DNA of 39,179 bases from JALHMQ01 sp964616395 (GTDB lineage: Bacteria; Pseudomonadota; Gammaproteobacteria; Burkholderiales; Burkholderiaceae_F). Below are positions 1-7,124 of the stretch, piece by piece; positions within the stretch are counted from its first letter, which is position 1, and every line of letters begins with the position of its first letter. The position numbers and the translations under genes are program-made. The notes below the pieces were generated by a model that saw only the letters and a program-made list of their open reading frames with translations, did not search any database and had not been told where the DNA came from. The DNA lies in NCBI GenBank assembly GCA_964616395.1, contig CAZTUT010000008.1, forward strand, positions 1-39,179, written 5' to 3'.

Positions 1-33
1 GGCGCGATCAAGCGCCGCCAAGGAACCCGCAGT

Positions 34-933
34 TCATATCACCGGGGCCGATGCCAGTTCGCCGAAGAGCCAATCCTTGAAGAGCCGGAGCTTGCGGATC
101 CGCGCCCGGCTCCTCAGGTAACTGAGGCTGTGACAGTGCAGTAGCGGACCGTCCGGACCGAACGGCAGCACAAGCCGGCCGGCTTGCACGTCGCGCTCGG
201 CGATCGTCAGGCTTTCGAGGCATACCCCGAGACCGTCCGCCGCGGCAGCAATCGACATGAAGCTGCGGTCGAATCGCAGGCCCCGGTCCAGGCGCAGCGT
301 GACGCCTGCGTGATCTCTCTGCCAGTCGCGCCACGAGTACAGATTGACCTCGCCGTGGATCAGCGTCTGACGCTTGAGGTCCGCTGGCCGACGAATCGGC
401 GGCGGCCCGGCCAGCAAGGCCGGCGAACACATCGGCACGATTCGCTCTGGTGGCAGCAACTCCACTTCGACCCCGGCCGGCCCCTTCGCCTGTCCGTAGC
501 GGAAGTCAAAGTCGACACCGCCGTCATCCAGGTCGATGTTCCCGACGCTTGCATGAATCCGCACATCGATATCCGGGTGCTGGCTGCTGAACCGAGCAAT
601 GCGCGGCATCAGCCAAAGGGCAGCAAAACTCGGCACCGCATGCACCGTGAGCAGATCCAGCCTTCCCTTCCGGTTGATGCCTTGCGTTGCAGCATCGATG
701 CGGCCAAACGCATCGCCGATGTCGCGCGCATAGCGCCGTCCGGCGTCGGTGAGCACGACACTGCGGTGAACCCGCTCGAACAGAGCCAGGCCCAACTGCG
801 TTTCCAACTGCTTGACGCGGTGACTCACAGCGCTGGGCGTCAGATGCAGTTCCTCGGCGGCCGCGACGAAGGAGCCGAGTCGCGCAGCGGCCTCGAACGC
901 CTGCAAGGACTTCATTGGCGGCAATTTGTGCAT
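34..933 (-). CDS. LysR-family transcriptional regulator (GcvA-like)
   Basis: This is a 299-residue LysR-type regulator. The N-terminal winged helix-turn-helix covers about residues 8-66 and contains the typical LTPSAVSHRVKQLE recognition region. It is followed by the linker and the periplasmic-binding-protein-like effector domain (about 95-290). The opening MHKLPPMKSLQAFEAAAR is characteristic of the GcvA-like subgroup and supports the ATG at 933 rather than the internal Met7. The gene diverges from the dehydrogenase/hydrolase/TRAP operon that starts at 1088, which is the classical arrangement for a LysR protein controlling its neighbour. A palindromic T-N11-A site (943-959) lies 10 bases from its start codon, consistent with autoregulation. 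Effector and targets are inferred from position only; the family call is secure. Confidence 0.93.
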   Translation of the reverse strand: MHKLPPMKSLQAFEAAARLGSFVAAAEELHLTPSAVSHRVKQLETQLGLALFERVHRSVVLTDAGRRYARDIGDAFGRIDAATQGINRKGRLDLLTVHAVPSFAALWLMPRIARFSSQHPDIDVRIHASVGNIDLDDGGVDFDFRYGQAKGPAGVEVELLPPERIVPMCSPALLAGPPPIRRPADLKRQTLIHGEVNLYSWRDWQRDHAGVTLRLDRGLRFDRSFMSIAAAADGLGVCLESLTIAERDVQAGRLVLPFGPDGPLLHCHSLSYLRSRARIRKLRLFKDWLFGELASAPVI

Positions 934-942
934 TGCGATTTA

Positions 943-959
943 GATGAATCCAGTTCATC
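943..959. promoter_or_regulatory. Candidate LysR operator (T-N11-A palindrome)
   Basis: GATGAA-TCCAG-TTCATC is a perfect inverted repeat with 6-base arms and a 5-base spacer. T945 and A957 are separated by exactly 11 bases, the LysR-box signature T-N11-A embedded in dyad symmetry. It lies in the 154-bp divergent gap, 10 bases from the lysR start and about 130 bases upstream of the dehydrogenase start. The sequence match is direct; function as the LysR recognition site is inferred. Confidence 0.6.
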
Positions 960-1087
960 GATCGTACGACTTAATTCGCTTGAGCGCAGCCAGCCGAGAC
1001 AACACCATCCTCTCCGACAACATGAACCGCAGGGCCGTGTCGGCACATACAAGCGGCACCGTCGAGGGACATCAAAGGCTGGCTGAC

Positions 1088-1984
1088 ATGAGCGAACGAA
1101 CCCCGGTGGGCGTGATCGGGCTGGGTGCCATGGGGCGCGGCGTAGCCGCCAATCTGCTGAAGGCTGGCTACCCGGTCGTCGGTCATGACCTGCGCGCCGA
1201 GGCGGCGGCCCCGTTGCTGTCCCAGGGGGGGCGCTTCGCCGCCACGCTGTCCGAACTCGCGGCGCAGACGCGCACGTTCGTGAGTTTCGTCGTCAACTCG
1301 GAGCAGACCGAGGCTGTGCTGTATGGACCGGGCGGTCTGGCAGATTCGGCTCAATACGGCTCGGTGTTCATTGCGTGCAGCACCATGGCCCCGGAATACG
1401 TGAAGGACCTCGGCCAACGCCTGAGCCGAACTGGCCTGGCGCTGATCGACGCACCCGTCACCGGCGGCATGGTCGGCGCTGCCAACGGCACCCTGACCAT
1501 CATGGCCGCCGGCGCACCCGATGTCTTCGCGCAGGTCAAGCCAGTCTTGCAGTGCTTCGGCCAGCGTGTCTATCTGCTCGGACACGAACCCGGCGCGGGC
1601 GCACAGATGAAGGTCATCAACCAGTTGCTCTGCGGCGTGCACCTGACCGCCGCCGGAGAGGCCCTTGCCTTGGCAAAGCGCCAGGGACTGCCACTGGACA
1701 TGACGCTGGAGATCCTCTGCAGCGGAGCAGCCGCCTCATGGATGCTGAAGGACCGCGGTCCGCGCATGGTGGACAGCCAGCACGATGAGGTCACCTCGGC
1801 CGTGGACATCTTCGTGAAGGACCTCTCGCTCGTGCTGGATGCAACACGCGAGATCCGCTTCCCGGCCGGTCTGGCGCACGCCGCCTACCTCGCCTTTCTG
1901 GCCACGACCAGCCGCGGCCTGGGCGCACTCGACGACTCGGCCATCATGGAGCACTACGCCAACGACGCGAGGACACCGGAATGA
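1088..1984 (+). CDS. NAD(P)-dependent 3-hydroxyisobutyrate/L-threonate dehydrogenase-family oxidoreductase
   Basis: This is a 298-residue member of the beta-hydroxyacid dehydrogenase family, which oxidises a beta-hydroxyacid such as 3-hydroxyisobutyrate, tartronate or L-threonate. The Rossmann motif GVIGLGAMGRG is at residues 8-18, the substrate-binding signature DAPVTGG at 121-127, and the catalytic lysine at about 175 in GAQMKVINQLL. The stretch NQLLCGVHLTAAGEALAL resembles the L-threonate dehydrogenase (LtnD) branch. I chose the ATG at 1088 because the Rossmann fold begins immediately after it; an in-frame extension back to 944 would run through the LysR operator. The stop overlaps the next start by four bases (ATGA at 1981), so the hydrolase is translationally coupled. 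The exact substrate is unknown. Confidence 0.88.
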   Translation: MSERTPVGVIGLGAMGRGVAANLLKAGYPVVGHDLRAEAAAPLLSQGGRFAATLSELAAQTRTFVSFVVNSEQTEAVLYGPGGLADSAQYGSVFIACSTMAPEYVKDLGQRLSRTGLALIDAPVTGGMVGAANGTLTIMAAGAPDVFAQVKPVLQCFGQRVYLLGHEPGAGAQMKVINQLLCGVHLTAAGEALALAKRQGLPLDMTLEILCSGAAASWMLKDRGPRMVDSQHDEVTSAVDIFVKDLSLVLDATREIRFPAGLAHAAYLAFLATTSRGLGALDDSAIMEHYANDARTPE

Positions 1985-2844
1985 GCAGCCCGCTGGATGT
2001 GACCCGAAACTACGCCGACCTGGGCGACGTGCTCGTGCACTACCTGACCGCAGGCAGCGGCATGCCGGTCGTGCTGCTGCATGGCATTCCACAGACCTCG
2101 CACGAGTGGCGCCACATCATTCCGTATCTGGCACCGCACTACCGAATCATTGCCCCGGATCTGCGTGGCCTGGGCGACTCCTCGCGCCCGGCCACCGGCT
2201 TCGACAAGAAGACCGTGGCCAACGACGTCTGGCGGCTTCTCAGCGAACACTTGAATGTTCGCGAGTTCCTTCTCGTTGGCCACGACTGGGGTGGACCCAC
2301 TGCGTTCGCGCTGGCCTGCGCCCATCCCGATGCGGTGAAGAAATTGGCCATTCTCGACGTGGCCATCCCGGGCGATGGCGCCGACTTCTCGCAGAACGGC
2401 CGTCGCTGGCACCACGCCCTGTTCCGCACGCTCGATCTTCCCGAGCGGCTGTTCGAGGGGCGAGAGCACCTGATCATCAACTGGCTGTTCGAGAACTACG
2501 GCTATCTGCCCAACTGCATTGCCGAGGCTGACCGGCAGGAGTACCTGCGCACCTACACCAAGCCGGGTGCGATGCGCGCGCTGTATGGCTTCTACCGCGC
2601 GCTGCCGCAGGACGCCGAGGACAACCGACGCTGGCTCGAGAGCAACGGCAAGCTCTCGATGCCGGTGCTGGCACTGGGTGGAAACAAGAGTTTCGGCCGC
2701 GGCATGGAAACGTATGAATCCCTGCAACGCGTCGCGCATAACGTGCGCGGCGGCCTCGTGCCCGATAGCGGCCACTGGGTTGTCGAGGAGCAACCCGCGT
2801 TCGTTGCGAGGGAGTTGCTCACGTTCTTTGGCGAAGCGCAATGA
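1981..2844 (+). CDS. Alpha/beta hydrolase, epoxide-hydrolase/haloalkane-dehalogenase-like
   Basis: This is a 287-residue alpha/beta hydrolase. The oxyanion-hole motif HGIP is at residues 34-37, and the nucleophile elbow GHDWGG carries an aspartate nucleophile at D102. The probable catalytic histidine is H265 in DSGHWV. An Asp nucleophile with a following Trp is typical of epoxide hydrolases and haloalkane dehalogenases. Fluoroacetate dehalogenases instead have HDRGG plus a second arginine to bind the carboxylate, and these are missing here. The cap region contains LYGFYRA, which could supply the ring-opening tyrosine of epoxide hydrolases. The gene is coupled to the upstream dehydrogenase by an ATGA overlap and precedes the TRAP genes, so it probably acts on the imported compound. 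The precise reaction is unresolved. Confidence 0.85.
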   Translation: MSSPLDVTRNYADLGDVLVHYLTAGSGMPVVLLHGIPQTSHEWRHIIPYLAPHYRIIAPDLRGLGDSSRPATGFDKKTVANDVWRLLSEHLNVREFLLVGHDWGGPTAFALACAHPDAVKKLAILDVAIPGDGADFSQNGRRWHHALFRTLDLPERLFEGREHLIINWLFENYGYLPNCIAEADRQEYLRTYTKPGAMRALYGFYRALPQDAEDNRRWLESNGKLSMPVLALGGNKSFGRGMETYESLQRVAHNVRGGLVPDSGHWVVEEQPAFVARELLTFFGEAQ

Positions 2845-2897
2845 CGCGCAAGCAGTCAATCCAGGCCATGAGGATGGCCGCACTCAAGGAGACCCGC

Positions 2898-3905
2898 ATG
2901 ACCGACCTGATTCGCCGCCGTGCTCTTGGCGTGACCGCCGCGGCCAGCGCCTCGATCGCGTTCCCTGGCCTGGCCTTCGGTCAGGCCCAGTTCCGGCTGA
3001 AGTTCGCCAACATCATGCCGGCCGACCATCCGCTGAACACGCGGATGCGCGAAGCGGCCGATACGATCAAGCAGCAGACCAACGGCCAGGTCGAGATTGC
3101 CGTGTTTCCGGCAAGCCAGTTGGGGACCGATGCCGACATGCTGTCGCAACTGCGCTCGGGCGGCATCGACTTCTTCGCTCAGACCGGCCTGATCCTCGCA
3201 ACGCTGGTGCCCGTGGCATCGATCAACGGCATCGGCTTCGCTTTCCCGGACTATGCGACCGTCTGGCGCGCCATGGACGGCGCGCTGGGTCGACACGTGA
3301 TCGGCGCCTTCGAGAAGGCCAATCTGATCGCGTTCGAGCGAATGTGGGACAACGGCTTCCGGCAGACGCTGTCCGCCACCAAGCCGATCCGCACGCCAGA
3401 CGACCTCAAGGGCTTCAAGATCCGCGTGCCGCCGAGTCCGCTGTGGACCGCAATGTTCAAATCGATCGGTGCCTCTCCAGTGTCCGTACCCTGGGGAGAA
3501 ACTTACACGGCGCTGCAGACCCGTGTCGCCGACGGTCTGGAAAATCCGCTTGCAGGCATCTTCTTCGCAAAGATGCACGAGGTCGCGAAGTTCCTCTCCA
3601 CGACCAATCACATGTGGGACGGCTTCTGGTTCCTCGCCAACCGCCGTTCCTTCGAGTCCATGCCGGCGTCCACGCGCGACATCATCCGGCGTGTGGTCAA
3701 CGACGCGGCGCAACGCCAGCGGGCGGACGTGGAAAAGCTCAACAACGAGCTTCGCGCAAGCCTCGAAAAGTCGGTGCAGTTCGTTGAAGTCAGCCCGGCC
3801 GCCTTCCGCGAGCGGCTGCGCGCATCCGGCTTCTACAGCGAGTGGCAGCAGAAGATGGGAGATGCCTGGACGCTGCTCGAGCAGGCGACCGGCAAGCTGG
3901 CGTGA
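2898..3905 (+). CDS. TRAP transporter substrate-binding protein (DctP family)
   Basis: This is a 335-residue periplasmic binding protein for a tripartite ATP-independent (TRAP) transporter, which captures an organic acid for sodium-driven uptake. A signal peptide with an RRR n-region ends near residue 28 (AFG-Q). The mature part starts QFRLKFANIMPADHPLN, typical of DctP/TAXI proteins. The family arginine region is seen in LKGFKIRVPPSPLW. I chose the ATG at 2898 because an AAGGAGA Shine-Dalgarno stands 5-6 bases upstream (2886-2892) and the signal peptide begins there; an in-frame start at 2841 adds 19 unlikely residues. The cognate permease follows after a 70-base gap containing a strong stem-loop. 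The substrate cannot be read from the sequence; the neighbours suggest a hydroxy or halogenated acid. Confidence 0.92.
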   Translation: MTDLIRRRALGVTAAASASIAFPGLAFGQAQFRLKFANIMPADHPLNTRMREAADTIKQQTNGQVEIAVFPASQLGTDADMLSQLRSGGIDFFAQTGLILATLVPVASINGIGFAFPDYATVWRAMDGALGRHVIGAFEKANLIAFERMWDNGFRQTLSATKPIRTPDDLKGFKIRVPPSPLWTAMFKSIGASPVSVPWGETYTALQTRVADGLENPLAGIFFAKMHEVAKFLSTTNHMWDGFWFLANRRSFESMPASTRDIIRRVVNDAAQRQRADVEKLNNELRASLEKSVQFVEVSPAAFRERLRASGFYSEWQQKMGDAWTLLEQATGKLA

Positions 3906-3912
3906 CATGTGA

Positions 3913-3948
3913 ACACCGGGGGCGTGTGCTCGTGCATGCCCCCGGTGT
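3913..3948 (+). other. Intercistronic stem-loop between TRAP binding-protein and permease genes
   Basis: Arms ACACCGGGGGC (3913-3923) and GCCCCCGGTGT (3938-3948) are perfectly complementary over 11 bp. Four more base pairs including G-U wobbles can extend the stem inward, leaving a loop of about 6 bases. No T-run follows (next bases CCGCCTG), so it is not a standard intrinsic terminator. Its position just after the binding-protein stop (3905) and before the permease start (3976) fits known stem-loops that stabilise binding-protein mRNA and reduce permease expression. Confidence 0.7.
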
Positions 3949-3975
3949 CCGCCTGTAGAACCTGACGGAACCGTC

Positions 3976-5868
3976 GTGAATTCGGCCACACCTCCCGCGG
4001 CATTGCCCGACCTGAACGAGAATCTCGACGACGCCGCCCCGGTCGAGCTCGCGGCGCGGCGCGCGCTCGCGCGCTGGATGCTGCCGCTCGAGATGCTGGC
4101 AGCCGTGCTCATGACGGTCATCGTCTGCCTGCTGCTCGGTGGCGTGACCTCACGCTACGTCTTTCAGGCACCCATCGTCTGGATTGACGAAGCCGCCTCG
4201 ATCGCCTTCGTCTGGGTCGCGATGATCGGTGCCGCGATCGCCATGCACCGCAACGAACACCTGCGACTGACGCTGTTCGTGAATCTGATGCCGGCGCAGG
4301 TCCGAGCGTATGTACAGGCGTTTGCCCTCACGGCCGTCGCCGCGCTGCTCGGCGCGCTGCTGAAGCCCGCCTACGAGTATGTGGTGGAAGAGTGGGCCAT
4401 TCGAACGCCGGCGCTCGACATGCCCAACAGCTTCCGGGTTGCCGCGATGCTGTTCGGCATCGTCATCATGCTGGCGATCGTTGTCACCTACGCGTTGCGC
4501 AGCGCGCGCTGGAAGCACCTGGCCGTTGCGTTGGCGGTGGTCGCGGCAGTCGCCGCGCTGGCCTGGCTTGCCTCGCCCGTCCTCAAGCAGTCGCAGGGGC
4601 TGTCGATACTGGTCTTTCTCGTTTTCTTCGTGGCCGCATGCCTCGTCGCCGGCGTGCCCATTGCGTTCTGCTTCGGCGTGGGCACGTTGAGCTTCCTGGC
4701 CTTCGCGAGCAATGCGCCGCTCATGGTGGTTGTTTCGCGCATGGATGAGGGAATGAGCAGCATCATCCTCATCTCAGTGCCGATATTCGTCCTGCTGGGC
4801 TGCGTCCTCGACGCCACCGGCATGGGCAAGGCGATCGTCGAATTCCTGTCGTCGCTGATCGGTCACGTGAAGGCAGGCATGTCGTATGTGCTGCTCGGTT
4901 CGCTGTTCATCGTGTCGGGCATATCCGGATCGAAGGTGTCGGACATGGCGACCGTCGCCCCGGCACTGTTCCCCGAAATGAAAAAGCGGGGCCACAAGCC
5001 GCCGGAAATGATTGCGCTTCTCGCCACGGGCGCGGCGATGGCGGACACGGTACCGCCAAGCATCGTGCTCATCGTCCTCGGCTCGGTGGCCGGCGTGTCG
5101 ATCGCCGGGCTCTTCGAGAGTGGCTTTGTCGTCGCGATGGTGCTGCTGCTGTCCCTGCTTGTGCTGGCGCGCTGGAAGGCGCGTCATGAAGACATGAGCC
5201 AGAGCCGGCGCGCACCCTTTGCAGTCATGGGCAAGCTGCTTCTGGTTGCTGCGCCCGCGCTCGCCCTGCCATTCCTGATTCGCAGCGCGGTCGGCGGCGG
5301 CGTTGCGACAGCGACAGAGGTGTCCACCCTGGCCGTGCTTTACGCGATGCTGATCGGCCAGGTCCTTTACGGAGGCATCGGGCGCCGCAAGCTCTACGAA
5401 ATGCTGGTGGAGACCGCGTCGCTGTCCGGTGCGGTTCTCCTGATTCTCGGTACTGCCGCCGGCATGGCATGGGCAATCACCCAGAGCGGCTTCGTACAGG
5501 AACTTTCGCGGTTCCTGACCACGCTGCCGGGCGGCGTCTGGGCATTTCTGGCGGTCACCATCGTCGTGTTCCTGATCCTGGGCTGCCTGCTCGAGGGACT
5601 CCCCGCCGTGCTGCTACTCGCGCCGATCATGTTTCCGATCGCGAAGAAGCTCGGCATCCACGACATTCACTACTCGATGGTCGTTGTGTGCGCGATGAAC
5701 GTCGGTCTGATGGCGCCGCCCATCGGCGTCGGCTTCTATATCGCCTGCCGGATCGGTGGCGCCTCGCCGGACGAAGTCGCCAGGGCAATCTGGCCTTACC
5801 TGGCTGCGCTCGTGGCGGGCGTCATCGTGATTGCCGCAGTCCCGTGGATCTCGACCGTGGCGCTCTGA
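3976..5868 (+). CDS. Fused TRAP transporter permease (DctQ-DctM)
   Basis: This is a 630-residue inner-membrane protein joining the small DctQ subunit (about residues 30-170, four predicted helices) to the large DctM translocation subunit (about 195-630, roughly twelve helices). The DctQ part has the family pattern VWIDEAASIAFVWVAMIG. The DctM part has VPIFVLLGCVLDATGM, GISGSKVSDMATVAPALFPEM and NVGLMAPPIGVGFYIA. Start is GTG at 3976, preceded by an ACGGA ribosome-binding sequence (3964-3969). It is the last gene of the operon and works with the binding protein encoded just upstream. The proline-rich N-terminal 30 residues look cytoplasmic. QM fusions are a recognised TRAP subtype, so the fusion is not itself anomalous. 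Confidence 0.93.
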   Translation: MNSATPPAALPDLNENLDDAAPVELAARRALARWMLPLEMLAAVLMTVIVCLLLGGVTSRYVFQAPIVWIDEAASIAFVWVAMIGAAIAMHRNEHLRLTLFVNLMPAQVRAYVQAFALTAVAALLGALLKPAYEYVVEEWAIRTPALDMPNSFRVAAMLFGIVIMLAIVVTYALRSARWKHLAVALAVVAAVAALAWLASPVLKQSQGLSILVFLVFFVAACLVAGVPIAFCFGVGTLSFLAFASNAPLMVVVSRMDEGMSSIILISVPIFVLLGCVLDATGMGKAIVEFLSSLIGHVKAGMSYVLLGSLFIVSGISGSKVSDMATVAPALFPEMKKRGHKPPEMIALLATGAAMADTVPPSIVLIVLGSVAGVSIAGLFESGFVVAMVLLLSLLVLARWKARHEDMSQSRRAPFAVMGKLLLVAAPALALPFLIRSAVGGGVATATEVSTLAVLYAMLIGQVLYGGIGRRKLYEMLVETASLSGAVLLILGTAAGMAWAITQSGFVQELSRFLTTLPGGVWAFLAVTIVVFLILGCLLEGLPAVLLLAPIMFPIAKKLGIHDIHYSMVVVCAMNVGLMAPPIGVGFYIACRIGGASPDEVARAIWPYLAALVAGVIVIAAVPWISTVAL

Positions 5869-6041
5869 CCAGCGTCAGTCATGTCGCGTGCCTTGAACAT
5901 GGCGGCGTCACGAACAAGAAACTGTTTCCGCAAGCGCCGCACTGGATCTTCCGGATGTCGCGAGCCTCTGCGACAGGCGTGTTGCAAGCGCTTGCGTTCA
6001 CCGCCCCGGGCGGCCTGGATTGGGCAAAGCCCGGCCGTCTC
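5869..6041. other. Convergent intergenic region with palindromes; possible terminator
   Basis: This 173-base gap separates converging genes. It contains GCAAGCGCTTGC (5984-5995, perfect palindrome), CCGCCC-C-GGGCGG (6001-6013), and a nested hairpin in which CGGCC/GGCCG (6011-6015, 6033-6037) encloses GGGC-AAA-GCCC (6022-6032). The hairpin is suitably placed to end transcription from either side, but there is no strong T-run, so terminator function is only a possibility. Confidence 0.3.
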
Positions 6042-6296
6042 CTAGCGCCGCTTCGCGGTACCCACCGTCCTGCCGCTGCTGTCGCGATACGTTGTCTTCC
6101 CAGACGAACTGCGCGTGGCCGTGCCGGTGGTGCGGCCACTGGCATTACGGAACGTGGTCTTGTTGCCCGATGTCGACGCGGAGCCCACGGTCCGGCCCTG
6201 CGAGTTGCGATAGGTGGTAGTGCTTGCCGCATAGGTCGCACCGGCCCATGCGAAGACAGCAACGCCAAGCAGTGTTGCGGTTGCCAGCTTGTTCAT
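6042..6296 (-). CDS. Small secreted protein with three TT[YF]R-x3-GRT-x-G-x-A repeats
   Basis: This 84-residue protein has a clear signal peptide (residues 1-23, cleavage after ATYA). The mature part consists almost entirely of three imperfect 14-residue repeats at residues 27-40, 47-60 and 68-81, each of the form TT[YF]R[ND]xxGRTxGxA, spaced 20-21 residues apart and rich in Ser, Thr, Gly, Arg and Asn. The mature protein is strongly basic and has no Cys. I chose the ATG at 6296 because GGGAGA precedes it by a normal distance and the signal peptide starts there; the longer frame to 6419 adds 41 non-signal residues. Similar short repeats occur in exported proteins of unknown function. It may bind polysaccharide or DNA, but nothing here proves that. 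Confidence 0.8.
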   Translation of the reverse strand: MNKLATATLLGVAVFAWAGATYAASTTTYRNSQGRTVGSASTSGNKTTFRNASGRTTGTATRSSSGKTTYRDSSGRTVGTAKRR

Positions 6297-6423
6297 GAAT
6301 TTCTCCCTGGGTTGGAATCGGGCACGGCTCCACACCGGCCCATCTGCTGGGATCGGTTTCCAACCGGAATTCTTTAGGGTAATCCGGACAGACAATCGCC
6401 CAGCCCCCGCATGCGCCAACGCG

Positions 6424-7068
6424 TCACGCCGCAGGGCTTTGCCTGTCTGTACCGGGCGCCATCACCAGCTCGCGGTAGATGCGTTCGACGGCGGCGACTT
6501 GCGCCGAATCGGGCTCGCCCGCACGCGTGCCGAGAACCGACTGCAGATAGGCGTCGCGCTCGTAGTACATGAGTCCGACCACCGGCTGCCGCACGCGGGC
6601 GAACGACGCAAGGCTGGCGCGGGGCGTCAGCACGAACTCGGGGCACCAGGTGACGCTGATCGGCGTCTCGCGCTGCGGCCCCGCCTCAGCGGCCTTGCGC
6701 GCGAGCTGGTGGGTCGTGACGTCGAACACATGGCCGCCGGTTTCCAGCCACGCATGGTGCGGCGGCACGTCCGCGCCGGCGCGCCCGGCGTCGGCCGCCG
6801 GATCGCCAGCGCCGCCGTGGGCAATGACATCGCCGTCGCCCGGACCGACGCGCCAGGCGGCGAAGCCGATCACCACGTCGGACTCGAGCCCGGCGCACTG
6901 CAACAGATGCTGGGCAAGGCGTGCATGCGTCAGCGCATCGAGCGGCAGCGTTGTGCTGGCCGCGGCCAGGTACGCGCGAACGGCCGCAGCAACACGCGCG
7001 AAGTCGACCGCGTCGAACCGCGCCCGCTGCGCCGCCTCTCGTTTCTCACGTTGTTTGGCTTCGCCCAT
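6424..7068 (-). CDS. Conserved hypothetical protein
   Basis: This is a 214-residue soluble protein with no signal peptide or membrane helix. It opens with MGEAKQREKREAAQRARF, a charged helical leader seen in several unrelated cytoplasmic proteins. The central HHAWLE plus GHVFDVTTHQ, with a conserved-looking Cys in WCPEFV, vaguely recalls the His/Asp part of transglutaminase-like folds. The expected order of catalytic Cys, His and Asp is not evident, so I do not assign that function. It lies 56 bases after the lipase-like gene on the same strand and may be the last gene of that transcription unit. The coding call rests on frame length, codon bias and gene packing. Confidence 0.7.
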   Translation of the reverse strand: MGEAKQREKREAAQRARFDAVDFARVAAAVRAYLAAASTTLPLDALTHARLAQHLLQCAGLESDVVIGFAAWRVGPGDGDVIAHGGAGDPAADAGRAGADVPPHHAWLETGGHVFDVTTHQLARKAAEAGPQRETPISVTWCPEFVLTPRASLASFARVRQPVVGLMYYERDAYLQSVLGTRAGEPDSAQVAAVERIYRELVMAPGTDRQSPAA

Positions 7069-7097
7069 GACCGCGTCAGGCTACCGCATTCGATCCG

Positions 7098-7123
7098 ATC
7101 GACTCCATCGACTGCATCGACCG
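7098..7123. repeat. Short 9-base tandem repeat
   Basis: ATCGACTCC, ATCGACTGC and ATCGACCG follow one another directly. They lie between the stop of the lipase-like gene and the start of the next gene on the minus strand. The period is 9 with slightly fewer than three copies. No function is apparent. Confidence 0.5.
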
Positions 7124-7124
7124 A

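Noticed and set aside
3913..3948. Intrinsic terminator after the TRAP binding-protein gene
   Set aside because: No T-run follows the stem, and the permease that completes the transporter lies directly downstream.
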